From an uncultured Collinsella sp. (GTDB lineage: Bacteria; Actinomycetota; Coriobacteriia; Coriobacteriales; Coriobacteriaceae), in contig UQZI01000017.1 of NCBI GenBank assembly GCA_900545555.1, positions 1 to 31,122 of the forward strand: DNA of 31,122 nucleotides, read 5' to 3'. A program made the translations under genes and the position numbers. A model generated the notes under the pieces. That model saw only the letters and a program-made list of their open reading frames with translations, was not told the origin of the DNA and ran no database searches. Of the stretch, positions 1-6,976 are shown piece after piece. How positions within the stretch are numbered: the first letter of the stretch is position 1; each line of letters opens with the position of its first letter.

Positions 1-121
1 GATTGAACGTCAGATTGCCGCTTAGGGGCGTTTGTAGCGTCGACCGGTCCGTCGTTCGTTAGAACGACGGAACCAAAGGTGCAGCGTCGAGCTGTTACGC
101 GGGTTGGTAAACCCGCGTAAC
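1..121 (-). repeat. Structured intergenic repeat, family 1, copy 1 (3' of dapH; cut by window edge)
   Basis: Read on the minus strand, one base after the dapH stop there is a perfect 12-bp hairpin (GTTACGCGGGTT, loop TACC, 94-121). The box AGCTCGACGCTGCA follows (80-93), then a second perfect hairpin (CCGTCGTTC, loop TAAC, 49-70), and finally CAATCTGACGTTCAATC (1-17). The first hairpin, both boxes and the order recur after rnd at 20778-20852. No T-run follows the first hairpin, so it is not a standard intrinsic terminator. The element runs off the window. Confidence 0.75.
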
Positions 122-122
122 C

Positions 123-842
123 CTACAGTTGACGTAAGCCCTCTTCCAGGCCGGTCTTGCTGTCGGTCTTCTCGTCGCGCATCTTGATGACGCGGGCGGG
201 GACACCGGCCACGACGGCACCAGCGGGGACGTCCTCGACGCACACGGCGCCGGCGGCAACGACAGCGCCCTTGCCTACGTGCACGCCTTCCAGGACCACG
301 GCGTTGGCGCCGATCATGACATCGTCCTCGATGATGACGGGCGTGGCGCTTGCGGGTTCAACGACGCCTGCCAACACGGTTCCAGCGCCGATGTGGCAGT
401 TCTTGCCCACGGTGGCGCGGCCGCCCAGCACGGCGCCCATGTCGATCATGGAGCCCTCACCGATGACGGAGCCGATATTGATGATGGCACCCATCATGAT
501 GACGGCGCGATCGCCAATCTCGACGCGGTCACGGATGATCGCGCCCGGCTCGATGCGGGCGTTGATGCCCTTAAGGTCGAGCATGGGCACGGCGGAGTTG
601 CGGCAATCGTTCTCCACATCGTAGTAATCGATGGAATCGGCATTGGCATCAAGGATGGCTTTGAGCTCATCCCAGTCACCAAAGACGGTCTTGCCACGAC
701 GACCGCCGTAGACGTGCGCATTGCCCCACTGGACCTTCATGCCGGGCTTCTCGCGCACGTACAGTTTGACGGGCGTCTTTTTGGGCGCTGTGGCGATGTA
801 GTTGATAATCTCCTGGGCATCCATCTCGGCTGCATTGCTCAT
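123..842 (-). CDS. dapH: 2,3,4,5-tetrahydropyridine-2,6-dicarboxylate N-acetyltransferase
   Basis: 239 aa, the family's usual length. It transfers an acetyl group from acetyl-CoA to tetrahydrodipicolinate in the acetylase branch of DAP/lysine synthesis, in the cytoplasm. The N-terminal third is the small alpha/beta DapH domain. From about residue 90 the protein is a left-handed beta-helix of hexapeptide repeats (IEPGAIIRDRVEIGDRAVIM, then IGEGSMIDMGAVLGGRATVG), ending in the acyltransferase signature VIIEDDVMIGANAVVLEGV and VVAGVPARVIK. ATG start with AAAGGAG upstream. It is the last gene of the lysA-dapA-dapB-dapH operon, 39 nt after dapB. The specificity for acetyl rather than succinyl is inferred from sequence type and from the candidate deacetylase encoded across the divergent promoter. 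Confidence 0.93.
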   Translation of the reverse strand: MSNAAEMDAQEIINYIATAPKKTPVKLYVREKPGMKVQWGNAHVYGGRRGKTVFGDWDELKAILDANADSIDYYDVENDCRNSAVPMLDLKGINARIEPGAIIRDRVEIGDRAVIMMGAIINIGSVIGEGSMIDMGAVLGGRATVGKNCHIGAGTVLAGVVEPASATPVIIEDDVMIGANAVVLEGVHVGKGAVVAAGAVCVEDVPAGAVVAGVPARVIKMRDEKTDSKTGLEEGLRQL

Positions 843-881
843 TTGCTGTCTCTCCTTTGGGTGGATCCGGTTGATACCTGG

Positions 882-1622
882 TTAGGCAAACATGACCTGG
901 TCGAACGTATAGAAGCCGTGCTCGCGGGTGACGAGCTTCTGCGCGGCTGCCAGGGCGCCGTTGACGAAGATCTGACGGCTTGTGGCGCGATGCGTGAGCG
1001 TGACTTCTTCGTCCTGGCCAAAGAAACTCACTTCGTGCACGCCGGCGACAGTGCCACCGCGCAGCGAGTGCATGCCGATCTCCTTGGGGTCGCGCGCTCC
1101 GCACATGCCCTCGCGGCCATAGACGGGGTGGTAGCCCGCCTCGGGCTCGGCTTCGACGACGGCATCGAGCAGCAATTTGGCAGTGCCGCTGGGGGCATCG
1201 ACCTTTTGGTTATGGTGCGTCTCGACGATTTCGCAGTCAAAGCCGGGCAGCTCGCGTGTGGCCTGTGCTACCAGATGACGCAGGGCTGCGATACCGATGG
1301 AGTAATTGCCGGAGTGCATGACGCGGGCGTTCTGACCCAGCTCGCGCAGGCGATCCATCTGCTCGGGTGTGTAGCCTGTAGTGCCCGAGACCAGCGCCGC
1401 GCCCGTGCACTCGACATAGGCGACGACGGCATCGAAGGTCACGACGTTCGAGAAGTCGATGATTACATCGGCCGTCGGTGCGCTCTCGAGCTCGGACAAG
1501 TCGAAGCCGATGTGGGCCACGATATCAAAAACGGGCTGCCCGGCGGCGTCGACAATGCCTTCGGCGGTAGTGCGGATGAGCGAGCCCATGCGGCCCGTTC
1601 CCATAATGACGGTCTTAATCAA
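882..1622 (-). CDS. dapB: 4-hydroxy-tetrahydrodipicolinate reductase
   Basis: 246 aa, normal for DapB. It reduces the DapA product to tetrahydrodipicolinate with NAD(P)H. The N-terminal Rossmann segment reads IKTVIMGTGRMGSL. The catalytic and substrate-binding signature ETHHNQKVDAPSGTAK (His-His, Lys, DAPSGTA) is intact, and LRGGTVAGVHEVSFFG matches the family C-terminal region. The chosen start is TTG at 1622: the first in-frame ATG would remove the first beta strand of the dinucleotide fold, and AAGGGAG lies upstream. The TTG overlaps the dapA stop by 8 nt, indicating translational coupling. Confidence 0.93.
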   Translation of the reverse strand: MIKTVIMGTGRMGSLIRTTAEGIVDAAGQPVFDIVAHIGFDLSELESAPTADVIIDFSNVVTFDAVVAYVECTGAALVSGTTGYTPEQMDRLRELGQNARVMHSGNYSIGIAALRHLVAQATRELPGFDCEIVETHHNQKVDAPSGTAKLLLDAVVEAEPEAGYHPVYGREGMCGARDPKEIGMHSLRGGTVAGVHEVSFFGQDEEVTLTHRATSRQIFVNGALAAAQKLVTREHGFYTFDQVMFA

Positions 1623-2505
1623 GCAGACCAGCTCCCTTCAGAGCATCGGTAAGTGCGGCTCGCGTGTCGTTGGCCATGGGGCACAGCGGCATGCGGTAGT
1701 TTGCCTCGATCATACCCATCTGGGCGAGCGTTTCCTTAACTGGGATGGGGTTGACCTCGCTAAAGAGGGCATTGATGAGCGGCTGGCCGGCAATCTGGAT
1801 ATCGCGGGCGCGCGCTACGTCGCCGTCCAGATAGGCGCGGCACATGTCATGCACGAGCTGCGGCTGAACATCTGCCCACACGCTGATGGTGCCTGAGGCG
1901 CCTAGGCTCATGAGCGGAACGGTGAGTGCGTCCTCGCCCGAGTACATGCGGAAGTCATCGGACAGCAGGTGGGCGATCTTGGCTGCGTAGGCGACGTTGC
2001 CCGAGGCCTCCTTGATGCCCATGATGTTGGGGTGCGCGGCCAAGCGCTCCACGTTGTGCACGCTGATGCCGCAGCCGCAGCGGCCGGGGATGTTGTACAG
2101 GATGCAGGGGATGTCCACGGCGTCGGCCACGGTCTTAAAGTGCTGGTAGATGCCCTCTTCGTTGGACTTGTTGTAGTAGGGGGTAATGAGCAGCAGGCCG
2201 TCGGCGCCCAGTCCCTGATAGGTGAGCGACTTGGTGAGCATGGTCTGCGTGGAGTTGGAGCCCGAGCCGGCAATGACGGGGACGCGTCCTGCAACCTGCT
2301 TGACCACTGCGGCGACAACGGAGTTGTCCTCGTCGTCGGTCATCGTGGCGCTCTCGCCGGTGGTGCCCAGGGTGAGGATGGCATCGGTGCCATTTTGCAG
2401 GTGGAAATCGATAAGGCGCTCGAGCGCGTCAAAGTCGACACTGCCGTCCTTTTTAAACGGCGTGACAAGGGCGACGATTGAACCCTCGAGATTGCGGATG
2501 TCCAT
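1615..2505 (-). CDS. dapA: 4-hydroxy-tetrahydrodipicolinate synthase (independent translation start inside the lysA frame)
   Basis: Starting at the internal ATG (2505), the product is 296 aa, the usual DapA length, beginning MDIRNLEGSIVALVTPFKKD as free DapA proteins do. AAGGAG sits 6 nt upstream, which is optimal spacing. Residues seen: TTGES for pyruvate carboxylate binding, Tyr in ITPYYNKS, Arg in YNIPGR, and the Schiff-base Lys in GIKEASGN. It makes the tetrahydrodipicolinate precursor for DapB, whose start overlaps its stop. DapA made from this start is the simplest reading; the longer LysA-DapA product would be additional to it or an alternative. Confidence 0.75.
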   Translation of the reverse strand: MDIRNLEGSIVALVTPFKKDGSVDFDALERLIDFHLQNGTDAILTLGTTGESATMTDDEDNSVVAAVVKQVAGRVPVIAGSGSNSTQTMLTKSLTYQGLGADGLLLITPYYNKSNEEGIYQHFKTVADAVDIPCILYNIPGRCGCGISVHNVERLAAHPNIMGIKEASGNVAYAAKIAHLLSDDFRMYSGEDALTVPLMSLGASGTISVWADVQPQLVHDMCRAYLDGDVARARDIQIAGQPLINALFSEVNPIPVKETLAQMGMIEANYRMPLCPMANDTRAALTDALKGAGLLD

Positions 2506-3924
2506 GTTCTTCTCCTTCGCTTCCGCGATCTGGATGCGTTTGTTCCACTGAGCGGCGACGGCCAGGCGCTCGTCCTGAGCGCGGCGGCGGGCACTTTCGG
2601 CGCGCGACTTGGCCAGCAACTCTCGGCCGCACGGCAGCACGTCGAGCGTGGCAAAGTAATCGACCGGGCGCTCGGCGCGGCGGATGAGGTCGGCCGAGCC
2701 ATCGGGGCGCAGCAGCACCTCGGCGGAGCGCAGACGGCCGTTGTAGTTGTAGCCCATGGAGTAGCCATGCGCGCCGGTATCGTGGATCACGAGCAGGTCG
2801 CCCATGTCGATATACGGCAGCGAGCGGTCGATGGCGAACTTATCGTTGTTCTCGCACAAGTTGCCCGTGATGTCATACGTGTTCGTGACCGGTGCTGCGG
2901 TCTTGTCGGCGCCACCCGGCTGTCCCATCACCGTAATGTGGTGGTAGGCACCATACATAGCGGGACGAATGAGGTCGACGGCGCTTGCGTCCACGCCGAT
3001 ATAGTCCTTGTAGATCTGCTTTTCGTGGATGGCCTTGGTCACCAGGCAGCCGTAGGGGCCCATCATAAAGCGACCCATCTCGGTGCAAATCGCCACATCG
3101 CCCATGCCGGCGGGAACCAGGATCTCGTCGTAGGCCGCGTGTACGCCCTCGCCGATGGCACGGATGTCGTTAGCCTGCTGCTCGGGCAGGTAGGGGATAC
3201 CCACACCGCCGGACAGATTGATAAAGGCGACATGTGCGCCCGTTTCACGCTCCAGGCGCACGGCAAGTTCAAAGAGGATGCGTGCGAGCTTGGGATAGTA
3301 GTCGTTAGTGACGGTATTACTGGCAAGGAAGGCATGGATGCCAAAATTCTCGGCGCCCTTGGCCTTGAGCATGCGGAAAGCCTCGAAGAGCTGCTCGGTG
3401 GTCATGCCGTATTTGGAGTCGCCGGGGTTATCCATGATGCCGTTGGAGAGCTGGAACAGGCCGCCCGGGTTAAAACGGCAGCTTACCGTCTTGGGGATGG
3501 GGCCCGCGACGCGCTCAAAGAACTCGATGTGGCTTATGTCGTCAAAGTTGACGATGGCGCCCAGTTTATCTGCAAGGGCAAAGTCCGCCGCCGGCGTGTC
3601 GTTGGACGAGAACATGATGTCGTGGCCGGTGATACCCAGCGAGCGGGCGATCATGAGCTCGGTATAGCTCGAACAATCGCAGCCGCAGCCGTATTCGTTG
3701 AGGATGGAGATGAGCGCCGGGTTGGGGTTGGCCTTGACGGCAAAGTATTCCTTAAAGCCCGGGTTCCATGCGAAGGCGTCGCGCACCTCTTGCATGTTGC
3801 GGCGGATGCCCGCCTCGTCATATAGATGAAACGGCGTGGGGAACTGCTCGATGATATGCTCGAGCGTCTCCTTGTCCACAAACGGCTGCTTGGCCGCATA
3901 TGCCTCGTTGGGGGTTAATGCCAT
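1615..3924 (-). CDS. lysA-dapA: Diaminopimelate decarboxylase read in frame into dihydrodipicolinate synthase (LysA-DapA)
   Basis: One open frame of 769 codons contains two enzymes. Residues 1 to about 435 are a fold-type III PLP decarboxylase of the clostridial LysA type: FAVKANPNP with PLP Lys64, SCRFNPGG, GIHAFLASNT, NLSGGVGIPY, CENNDKFAIDR and HDTGAHGYSMGYNYNG. Residues 436-473 are a charged, Arg/Ala-rich tail. Residues 474-769 are a full-length DapA: TTGES, Schiff-base Lys in IMGIKEASGN, YNIPGR. LysA converts meso-DAP to lysine; DapA condenses pyruvate with aspartate semialdehyde, so the first committed and last steps share one reading frame. A strong ribosome-binding site precedes Met474, so DapA may also be made alone. 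Expression is expected to be under the lysine riboswitch at 3996-4152. A bifunctional polypeptide is possible but unproven. Confidence 0.85.
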   Translation of the reverse strand: MALTPNEAYAAKQPFVDKETLEHIIEQFPTPFHLYDEAGIRRNMQEVRDAFAWNPGFKEYFAVKANPNPALISILNEYGCGCDCSSYTELMIARSLGITGHDIMFSSNDTPAADFALADKLGAIVNFDDISHIEFFERVAGPIPKTVSCRFNPGGLFQLSNGIMDNPGDSKYGMTTEQLFEAFRMLKAKGAENFGIHAFLASNTVTNDYYPKLARILFELAVRLERETGAHVAFINLSGGVGIPYLPEQQANDIRAIGEGVHAAYDEILVPAGMGDVAICTEMGRFMMGPYGCLVTKAIHEKQIYKDYIGVDASAVDLIRPAMYGAYHHITVMGQPGGADKTAAPVTNTYDITGNLCENNDKFAIDRSLPYIDMGDLLVIHDTGAHGYSMGYNYNGRLRSAEVLLRPDGSADLIRRAERPVDYFATLDVLPCGRELLAKSRAESARRRAQDERLAVAAQWNKRIQIAEAKEKNMDIRNLEGSIVALVTPFKKDGSVDFDALERLIDFHLQNGTDAILTLGTTGESATMTDDEDNSVVAAVVKQVAGRVPVIAGSGSNSTQTMLTKSLTYQGLGADGLLLITPYYNKSNEEGIYQHFKTVADAVDIPCILYNIPGRCGCGISVHNVERLAAHPNIMGIKEASGNVAYAAKIAHLLSDDFRMYSGEDALTVPLMSLGASGTISVWADVQPQLVHDMCRAYLDGDVARARDIQIAGQPLINALFSEVNPIPVKETLAQMGMIEANYRMPLCPMANDTRAALTDALKGAGLLD
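2503..2517 (-). promoter_or_regulatory. Internal ribosome-binding site and start codon of dapA
   Basis: On the minus strand AAGGAG, AAGAAC, then ATG: a near-perfect Shine-Dalgarno with a 6-nt spacer inside the open lysA frame. It decides that DapA can be initiated separately even though no stop codon divides it from lysA. Confidence 0.8.
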
Positions 3925-3934
3925 GTCCCGTAAA

Positions 3935-4002
3935 CCTCGCTATCCAGACGGCGCCATCTGCGCATCGAATCCGCATAGCGTGGACCCAATGTCCGGATAG
4001 CG
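3935..4002 (-). promoter_or_regulatory. Expression platform between the lysine aptamer and the lysA start
   Basis: The 3' strand of P1 and its continuation, CGCTATCCGGAC (4002-3991), is complementary over 12 bp (one G.U) to GTCTGGATAGCG (3949-3938), which touches the GAGG Shine-Dalgarno of lysA (3938-3935). A second CGCTAT lies between them (3980-3975) and could pair with the same ATAGCG. P1 formation and this helix are mutually exclusive, the geometry expected of a switch that acts on translation. No terminator T-run is seen. Confidence 0.55.
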
Positions 4003-4152
4003 CTCCCGCATTGCTGCAGACAGTCCTGCGGGTGTTTCCCGCAGGCCCACCAGGCTGTTCGTGCCCGAAAAGCCCAGTTCGGCGGGTTTCGCCTCCCCAC
4101 GGGGTCAAAGCCTGCCGGCTCACCCGCGGTTCTTCGTGCCCGCGCCTCTATC
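3996..4152 (-). promoter_or_regulatory. Lysine riboswitch (L-box) upstream of lysA-dapA
   Basis: The minus-strand leader carries the landmarks of the lysine aptamer in order. GATAGAGGCGCG (from 4152) matches the 5' strand of P1/P2. GTGGGGAGGCGAAACCCGCC followed by GAA matches the GGGGAGcGnCGCCGAAG region. A perfect hairpin CCTGCGGG/CCCGCAGG lies at 4025-4045, then ACTGTC, and GGAGCGCTATC ends at 3996. The P1 strands GATAG and CTATC pair. In B. subtilis lysC the matching pieces are GAUAGAGGUGCG and GGAGGGCUAUC. High lysine should reduce expression of the operon. Identification rests on manual motif matching, not a covariance-model search. Confidence 0.85.
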
Positions 4153-4156
4153 AAGT

Positions 4157-4192
4157 GGTAAAGACCCTACCACGTTGCACTTTACCAAACAA
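4157..4192 (-). promoter_or_regulatory. Candidate promoter of the lysA operon with flanking inverted repeat
   Basis: TTGTTT (4192-4187), a 17-nt spacer, then an extended -10 TGGTAGGGT (hexamer 4169-4164). The start would fall just upstream of the riboswitch. GGTAAAG (4186-4180) and CTTTACC (4163-4157) form a 7-bp inverted repeat around the -10, possibly an operator or the base of a leader hairpin. Confidence 0.45.
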
Positions 4193-4304
4193 GAGTATTC
4201 GTATATAACGTTTAAAAAATGCAGGGATATGCTGGAAATAAGGGTGCGGTAATCTTGCGGCACAATAAGATGGTAACTGGCGCGCACCTATGAAAGGATC
4301 CTTT

Positions 4305-5492
4305 ATGACCGAGCTCCAAGAACTTCGTCGCTATCGTCGCGACTTGCACCGCATTCCGGAGCTCGACTTCGATCTTCCGCAAACCATCGCCTATATCGAG
4401 GGCGTGTTGGCGCCGCTCGCCTGCGAGGTGACCCATCCGTGTCCCAGCTGCGTCTGCGCTTTCTTCGATGCCGGCACGGGCGCAGCGCATGCCACGGCGA
4501 TTCGAGCCGATATGGACGCCCTGCCCATCGCGGAGGCAACGGGCGCGGCCTTTGCCTCGACGCATCCCGGTAAGATGCATGCGTGCGGTCACGACGGTCA
4601 CATGGCCATGGCGCTCGCGGCGGCAACCTTTGTCGACCGTACGATCCGTGAGCAGCCGGGCGCCATTAAGCGCAATGTGCTCTTTGTGTTTCAGCCGGCC
4701 GAGGAGACGACTGGTGGTGCCAAGACGGTGTGCGAGAGCGGCGTGTTCGAGCGCTACGGGGCGGATCGCATCTTCGGCTTCCACGTATGGCCCGATTTGC
4801 CCGCCGGCACGTTGGCGAGCTGTTCCGGTCCGCTGCTGGCGCGTTCGAGTGAGATGCACATTCATATTCACGGGACGAGCATCCATATCGCTAAGACCTA
4901 TGGCGTTCCGGTCGAGGAGTCGCACGATGCGGCGCTGGCGGCTGCCAAGTTCTTGGTTTCCGAGCGCGAACTCATGGACGAGTTGGGTGCCGACGAGCCC
5001 TGCATTGGTAAGTTCGGCCTGTTGCAGGCCGGCACCGTCTGCAATGCGGTAGCGGGGGAGGCCCATGTCGCCGGTAGCTTGCGTGTGTTTACGGACGCCA
5101 TGTTCGACCGTGCGCGCGAGGGTGTGCGCCGTGCGCTCGACGAGGCGTGCGCCGCAACGGGCTGTACGTACGATCTCGACTTTGCCGAGGGCTATCCGCC
5201 AGTCGATAACGACCCCGAGTTGTTTGCCCACATTGCGCCTGCCTTGCCCGAGCTGCAACTTGTGGACGAGCCGCTGCTGATCGCCGAGGATTTCGCGTTC
5301 TATCAGCGCCATCTGCCGGGCGTGTTTTTCCTGCTGGGCACGGGTATGCCAGAGGACCAAGACAACCCGAGTGATTCGGATGGCTGCCCCGCCTATGCCA
5401 CAAGCGCTCTGCATACCGATAGCATGCTCTTCGACGAGGAAATCCTACTCAAAGGTCTCGATGTCTACAAACGATTGCTTGACTTGGAGTGA
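4305..5492 (+). CDS. M20-family amidohydrolase, candidate N-acetyldiaminopimelate deacetylase
   Basis: 395 aa from ATG 4305, chosen because AAAGGA lies 6 nt upstream; the in-frame ATG at 4290 has no such site. Di-metal M20D motifs are present: RADMDALPI, MHACGHDGHMAMALAAA (metal ligands), FQPAEETTGGAK (catalytic Glu-Glu), GFHVWPDLPAGTL and LIAEDFAFYQ near the C-terminus. The family removes acyl groups from N-acyl amino acids. Its position back to back with a lysine/DAP operon of the DapH type suggests it deacetylates N-acetyl-LL-DAP, the step after the aminotransferase. That role is inferred from context; hippurate or other N-acyl amino acid hydrolase is the alternative. No leader riboswitch is seen on this strand. 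Confidence 0.85.
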   Translation: MTELQELRRYRRDLHRIPELDFDLPQTIAYIEGVLAPLACEVTHPCPSCVCAFFDAGTGAAHATAIRADMDALPIAEATGAAFASTHPGKMHACGHDGHMAMALAAATFVDRTIREQPGAIKRNVLFVFQPAEETTGGAKTVCESGVFERYGADRIFGFHVWPDLPAGTLASCSGPLLARSSEMHIHIHGTSIHIAKTYGVPVEESHDAALAAAKFLVSERELMDELGADEPCIGKFGLLQAGTVCNAVAGEAHVAGSLRVFTDAMFDRAREGVRRALDEACAATGCTYDLDFAEGYPPVDNDPELFAHIAPALPELQLVDEPLLIAEDFAFYQRHLPGVFFLLGTGMPEDQDNPSDSDGCPAYATSALHTDSMLFDEEILLKGLDVYKRLLDLE

Positions 5493-5494
5493 TG

Positions 5495-5815
5495 ATGAGG
5501 CGCCGACAGACTGCCGTGTATAGTCCTGGTGGGTGCGGGTGCGGTTTGCTGCTGCTTCCGGTTATTGCTGTGAGCATTGGCGTGATGTTTGCGCTTGCCG
5601 GGCTTGCCGCGGCGGCGCTCGTGCTGTTTATCACTGCCATCGGCGTGACGATTTGGCTCTGCCGCAATCGCGAGCAACGCCGTGCCGACGGTAAAACCAA
5701 TGTCGGCTGGGTCGTCTTTCTAATCATTGCGTACCTGCTGAGTGCCAGCTACCTTGTTTTCTTTGTCCTGTTGATGATCAGTGCCTTTACCGGGGAATCC
5801 GTCACGGTGGGTTGA
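5495..5815 (+). CDS. Small membrane protein of unknown function
   Basis: 106 aa from ATG 5495; GGAG lies 5 nt upstream within the end of the preceding gene, whose TGA stop (5490-5492) it almost touches. In-frame GTG 5489 and ATG 5492 are alternatives. Hydrophobic stretches at about residues 17-55 (GLLLLPVIAVSIGV, then ALVLFITAIGVTIWL) and 70-100 (VGWVVFLIIAYLLSASYLVF) suggest two or three transmembrane helices with a short Arg-rich cytoplasmic loop (CRNREQRRADGK). No family recognised. The tight spacing suggests co-transcription with the amidohydrolase, but no functional link can be argued. Confidence 0.65.
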   Translation: MRRRQTAVYSPGGCGCGLLLLPVIAVSIGVMFALAGLAAAALVLFITAIGVTIWLCRNREQRRADGKTNVGWVVFLIIAYLLSASYLVFFVLLMISAFTGESVTVG

Positions 5816-5979
5816 TGCACTGCCAGCAGACGGTCGCGCGCAGTGCGTTTGCTCGGCGTTTGGATAACTGCATTGGTCGTTTACCGCAGCCTTAGCTCTC
5901 AGCTAATGAATTCAAGTTCAATCCTTTCTACGATGTGCTGTATGCCGGCGTGGTAGCCGGATCGTAGGAAGGATGAATA

Positions 5980-6423
5980 ATGGCAAAAGAGGGAAAGAAG
6001 CCGATCGGCAAGATTGTCCTAGGCGTCATCGTGGTGCTGGTTATCGTCGGTACCGTGGGCTCTATGGGTGGCAATTCAACCGATTCGTCTGCGAGCGATT
6101 CGGCAAAACCTGCCGAGGCGACACAGCAGGCTGAGGAGCAAAAAGAACCGCAAGAACCGTATGCCATTGCTGATGAGGCTGAAGACACCTCCAATCAGTT
6201 TGCCTATAAGATCACGGGCACGCTGACCAATAACACGGACAAGGAAAAGAGCTACATTCAGATTGAGTATGTTCTGTATGATGCCGATGGCAACCAGGTT
6301 GGAACGGCTCTTGCAAACACCAATCATCTGAAGGCGGGCGGCTCCTGGAAGTTCGAGGCGCTGGGTACAGTGTCTCCCGACCAGGTTGCTAGCTGGGAGC
6401 GTTCGGACGTAAGTGGTTTCTAG
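5980..6423 (+). CDS. Membrane-anchored FxLYD-type extracellular domain protein
   Basis: 147 aa. A basic N-terminus (MAKEGKKPIGK) is followed by one transmembrane helix (IVLGVIVVLVIVGTVGSMGG). Next come a Ser/Ala/Glu/Gln-rich linker and a C-terminal beta domain with the FxLYD pattern: ITGTLTNNTDKEKSYIQIEY, then VLYDADGNQVGTALANTNHL and GGSWKFEA. The domain should face outwards. AGGAAGG lies upstream of the ATG. The family's biochemical role is unknown. The gene heads a run of three plus-strand genes with a small HTH-like protein and a membrane Ser/Thr kinase, so it could be an extracytoplasmic partner of that kinase; this is only contextual. Confidence 0.75.
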   Translation: MAKEGKKPIGKIVLGVIVVLVIVGTVGSMGGNSTDSSASDSAKPAEATQQAEEQKEPQEPYAIADEAEDTSNQFAYKITGTLTNNTDKEKSYIQIEYVLYDADGNQVGTALANTNHLKAGGSWKFEALGTVSPDQVASWERSDVSGF

Positions 6424-6455
6424 CATGTTGCATGCACTGGGGGAGGTGAAGCCGT

Positions 6456-6878
6456 ATGCCCGATAAAAAGCTGACCGAGGAGTTGCTCAATGAGCTTCTC
6501 GACGCGCCAAACATCGATGGCTATATCAAGGAGCACGACTTTGCCACCCCGTCGCTTTCGGACTACCTGAAGCAGCTGCTGCAGGAAAAGGGCTTGGAGC
6601 GCTCGCGCGTGGTTCGTATGGCCGATCTCAATGAGACCTTTGGCTATCAGATCTTTACCGGTGCGCGTCATCCGAGTCGCAATAAGGTGCTGCAGATTGC
6701 CTTTGCGATGGCGCTGACGCTCAAAGAGACCAACCGTGCGCTGACGGCTGCCGGGGTAAGCGTTCTTAACTGCAAGGACCGCCGCGATGCGATTATCATC
6801 TTTTGCATCGATCGCGGGTGCAGCCTCCAAAAGGTCAACGAGGAGCTGTATCGCTTTGGCGAGGAGACGGTGAGTTAG
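6456..6878 (+). CDS. Small helix-turn-helix-like protein next to a Ser/Thr kinase
   Basis: 140 aa, ATG with a strong GGAGGTGA site upstream. The protein is mostly helical. Residues about 32-90 (LSDYLKQLLQEKGLERSRVV, then a NETFGYQIFTGARHPSRNKV segment and LQIAFAMALTLKETNRALTAAG) have the pattern of an XRE-type HTH: a helix, a turn at RMADLNE, a recognition-like helix, and then the 'R-P-S-R-N-K-V-L-Q-I-A' stretch typical of Cro/C1 repressor-like domains. The C-terminal part is a short helical tail. It lies 32 nt after the FxLYD gene and about 100 nt before the kinase. A regulator or kinase substrate is plausible; function unknown. Confidence 0.7.
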   Translation: MPDKKLTEELLNELLDAPNIDGYIKEHDFATPSLSDYLKQLLQEKGLERSRVVRMADLNETFGYQIFTGARHPSRNKVLQIAFAMALTLKETNRALTAAGVSVLNCKDRRDAIIIFCIDRGCSLQKVNEELYRFGEETVS

Positions 6879-6976
6879 CGGCTGATATCTGAGTCGGCGG
6901 AGCTGTCGAACAACGATGCAAACGAACGGGGCGCGGATGCCATGGGGTGTCTGCGCCCTGCGCTATGATGGAGGCT

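Noticed and set aside
279..1652. Long open frame of 457 codons on the plus strand opposite dapB and dapH
   Set aside because: Shadow of the minus-strand genes: His/Asp/Gly-rich, no recognisable family, no ribosome-binding site, and it spans two well-supported genes.
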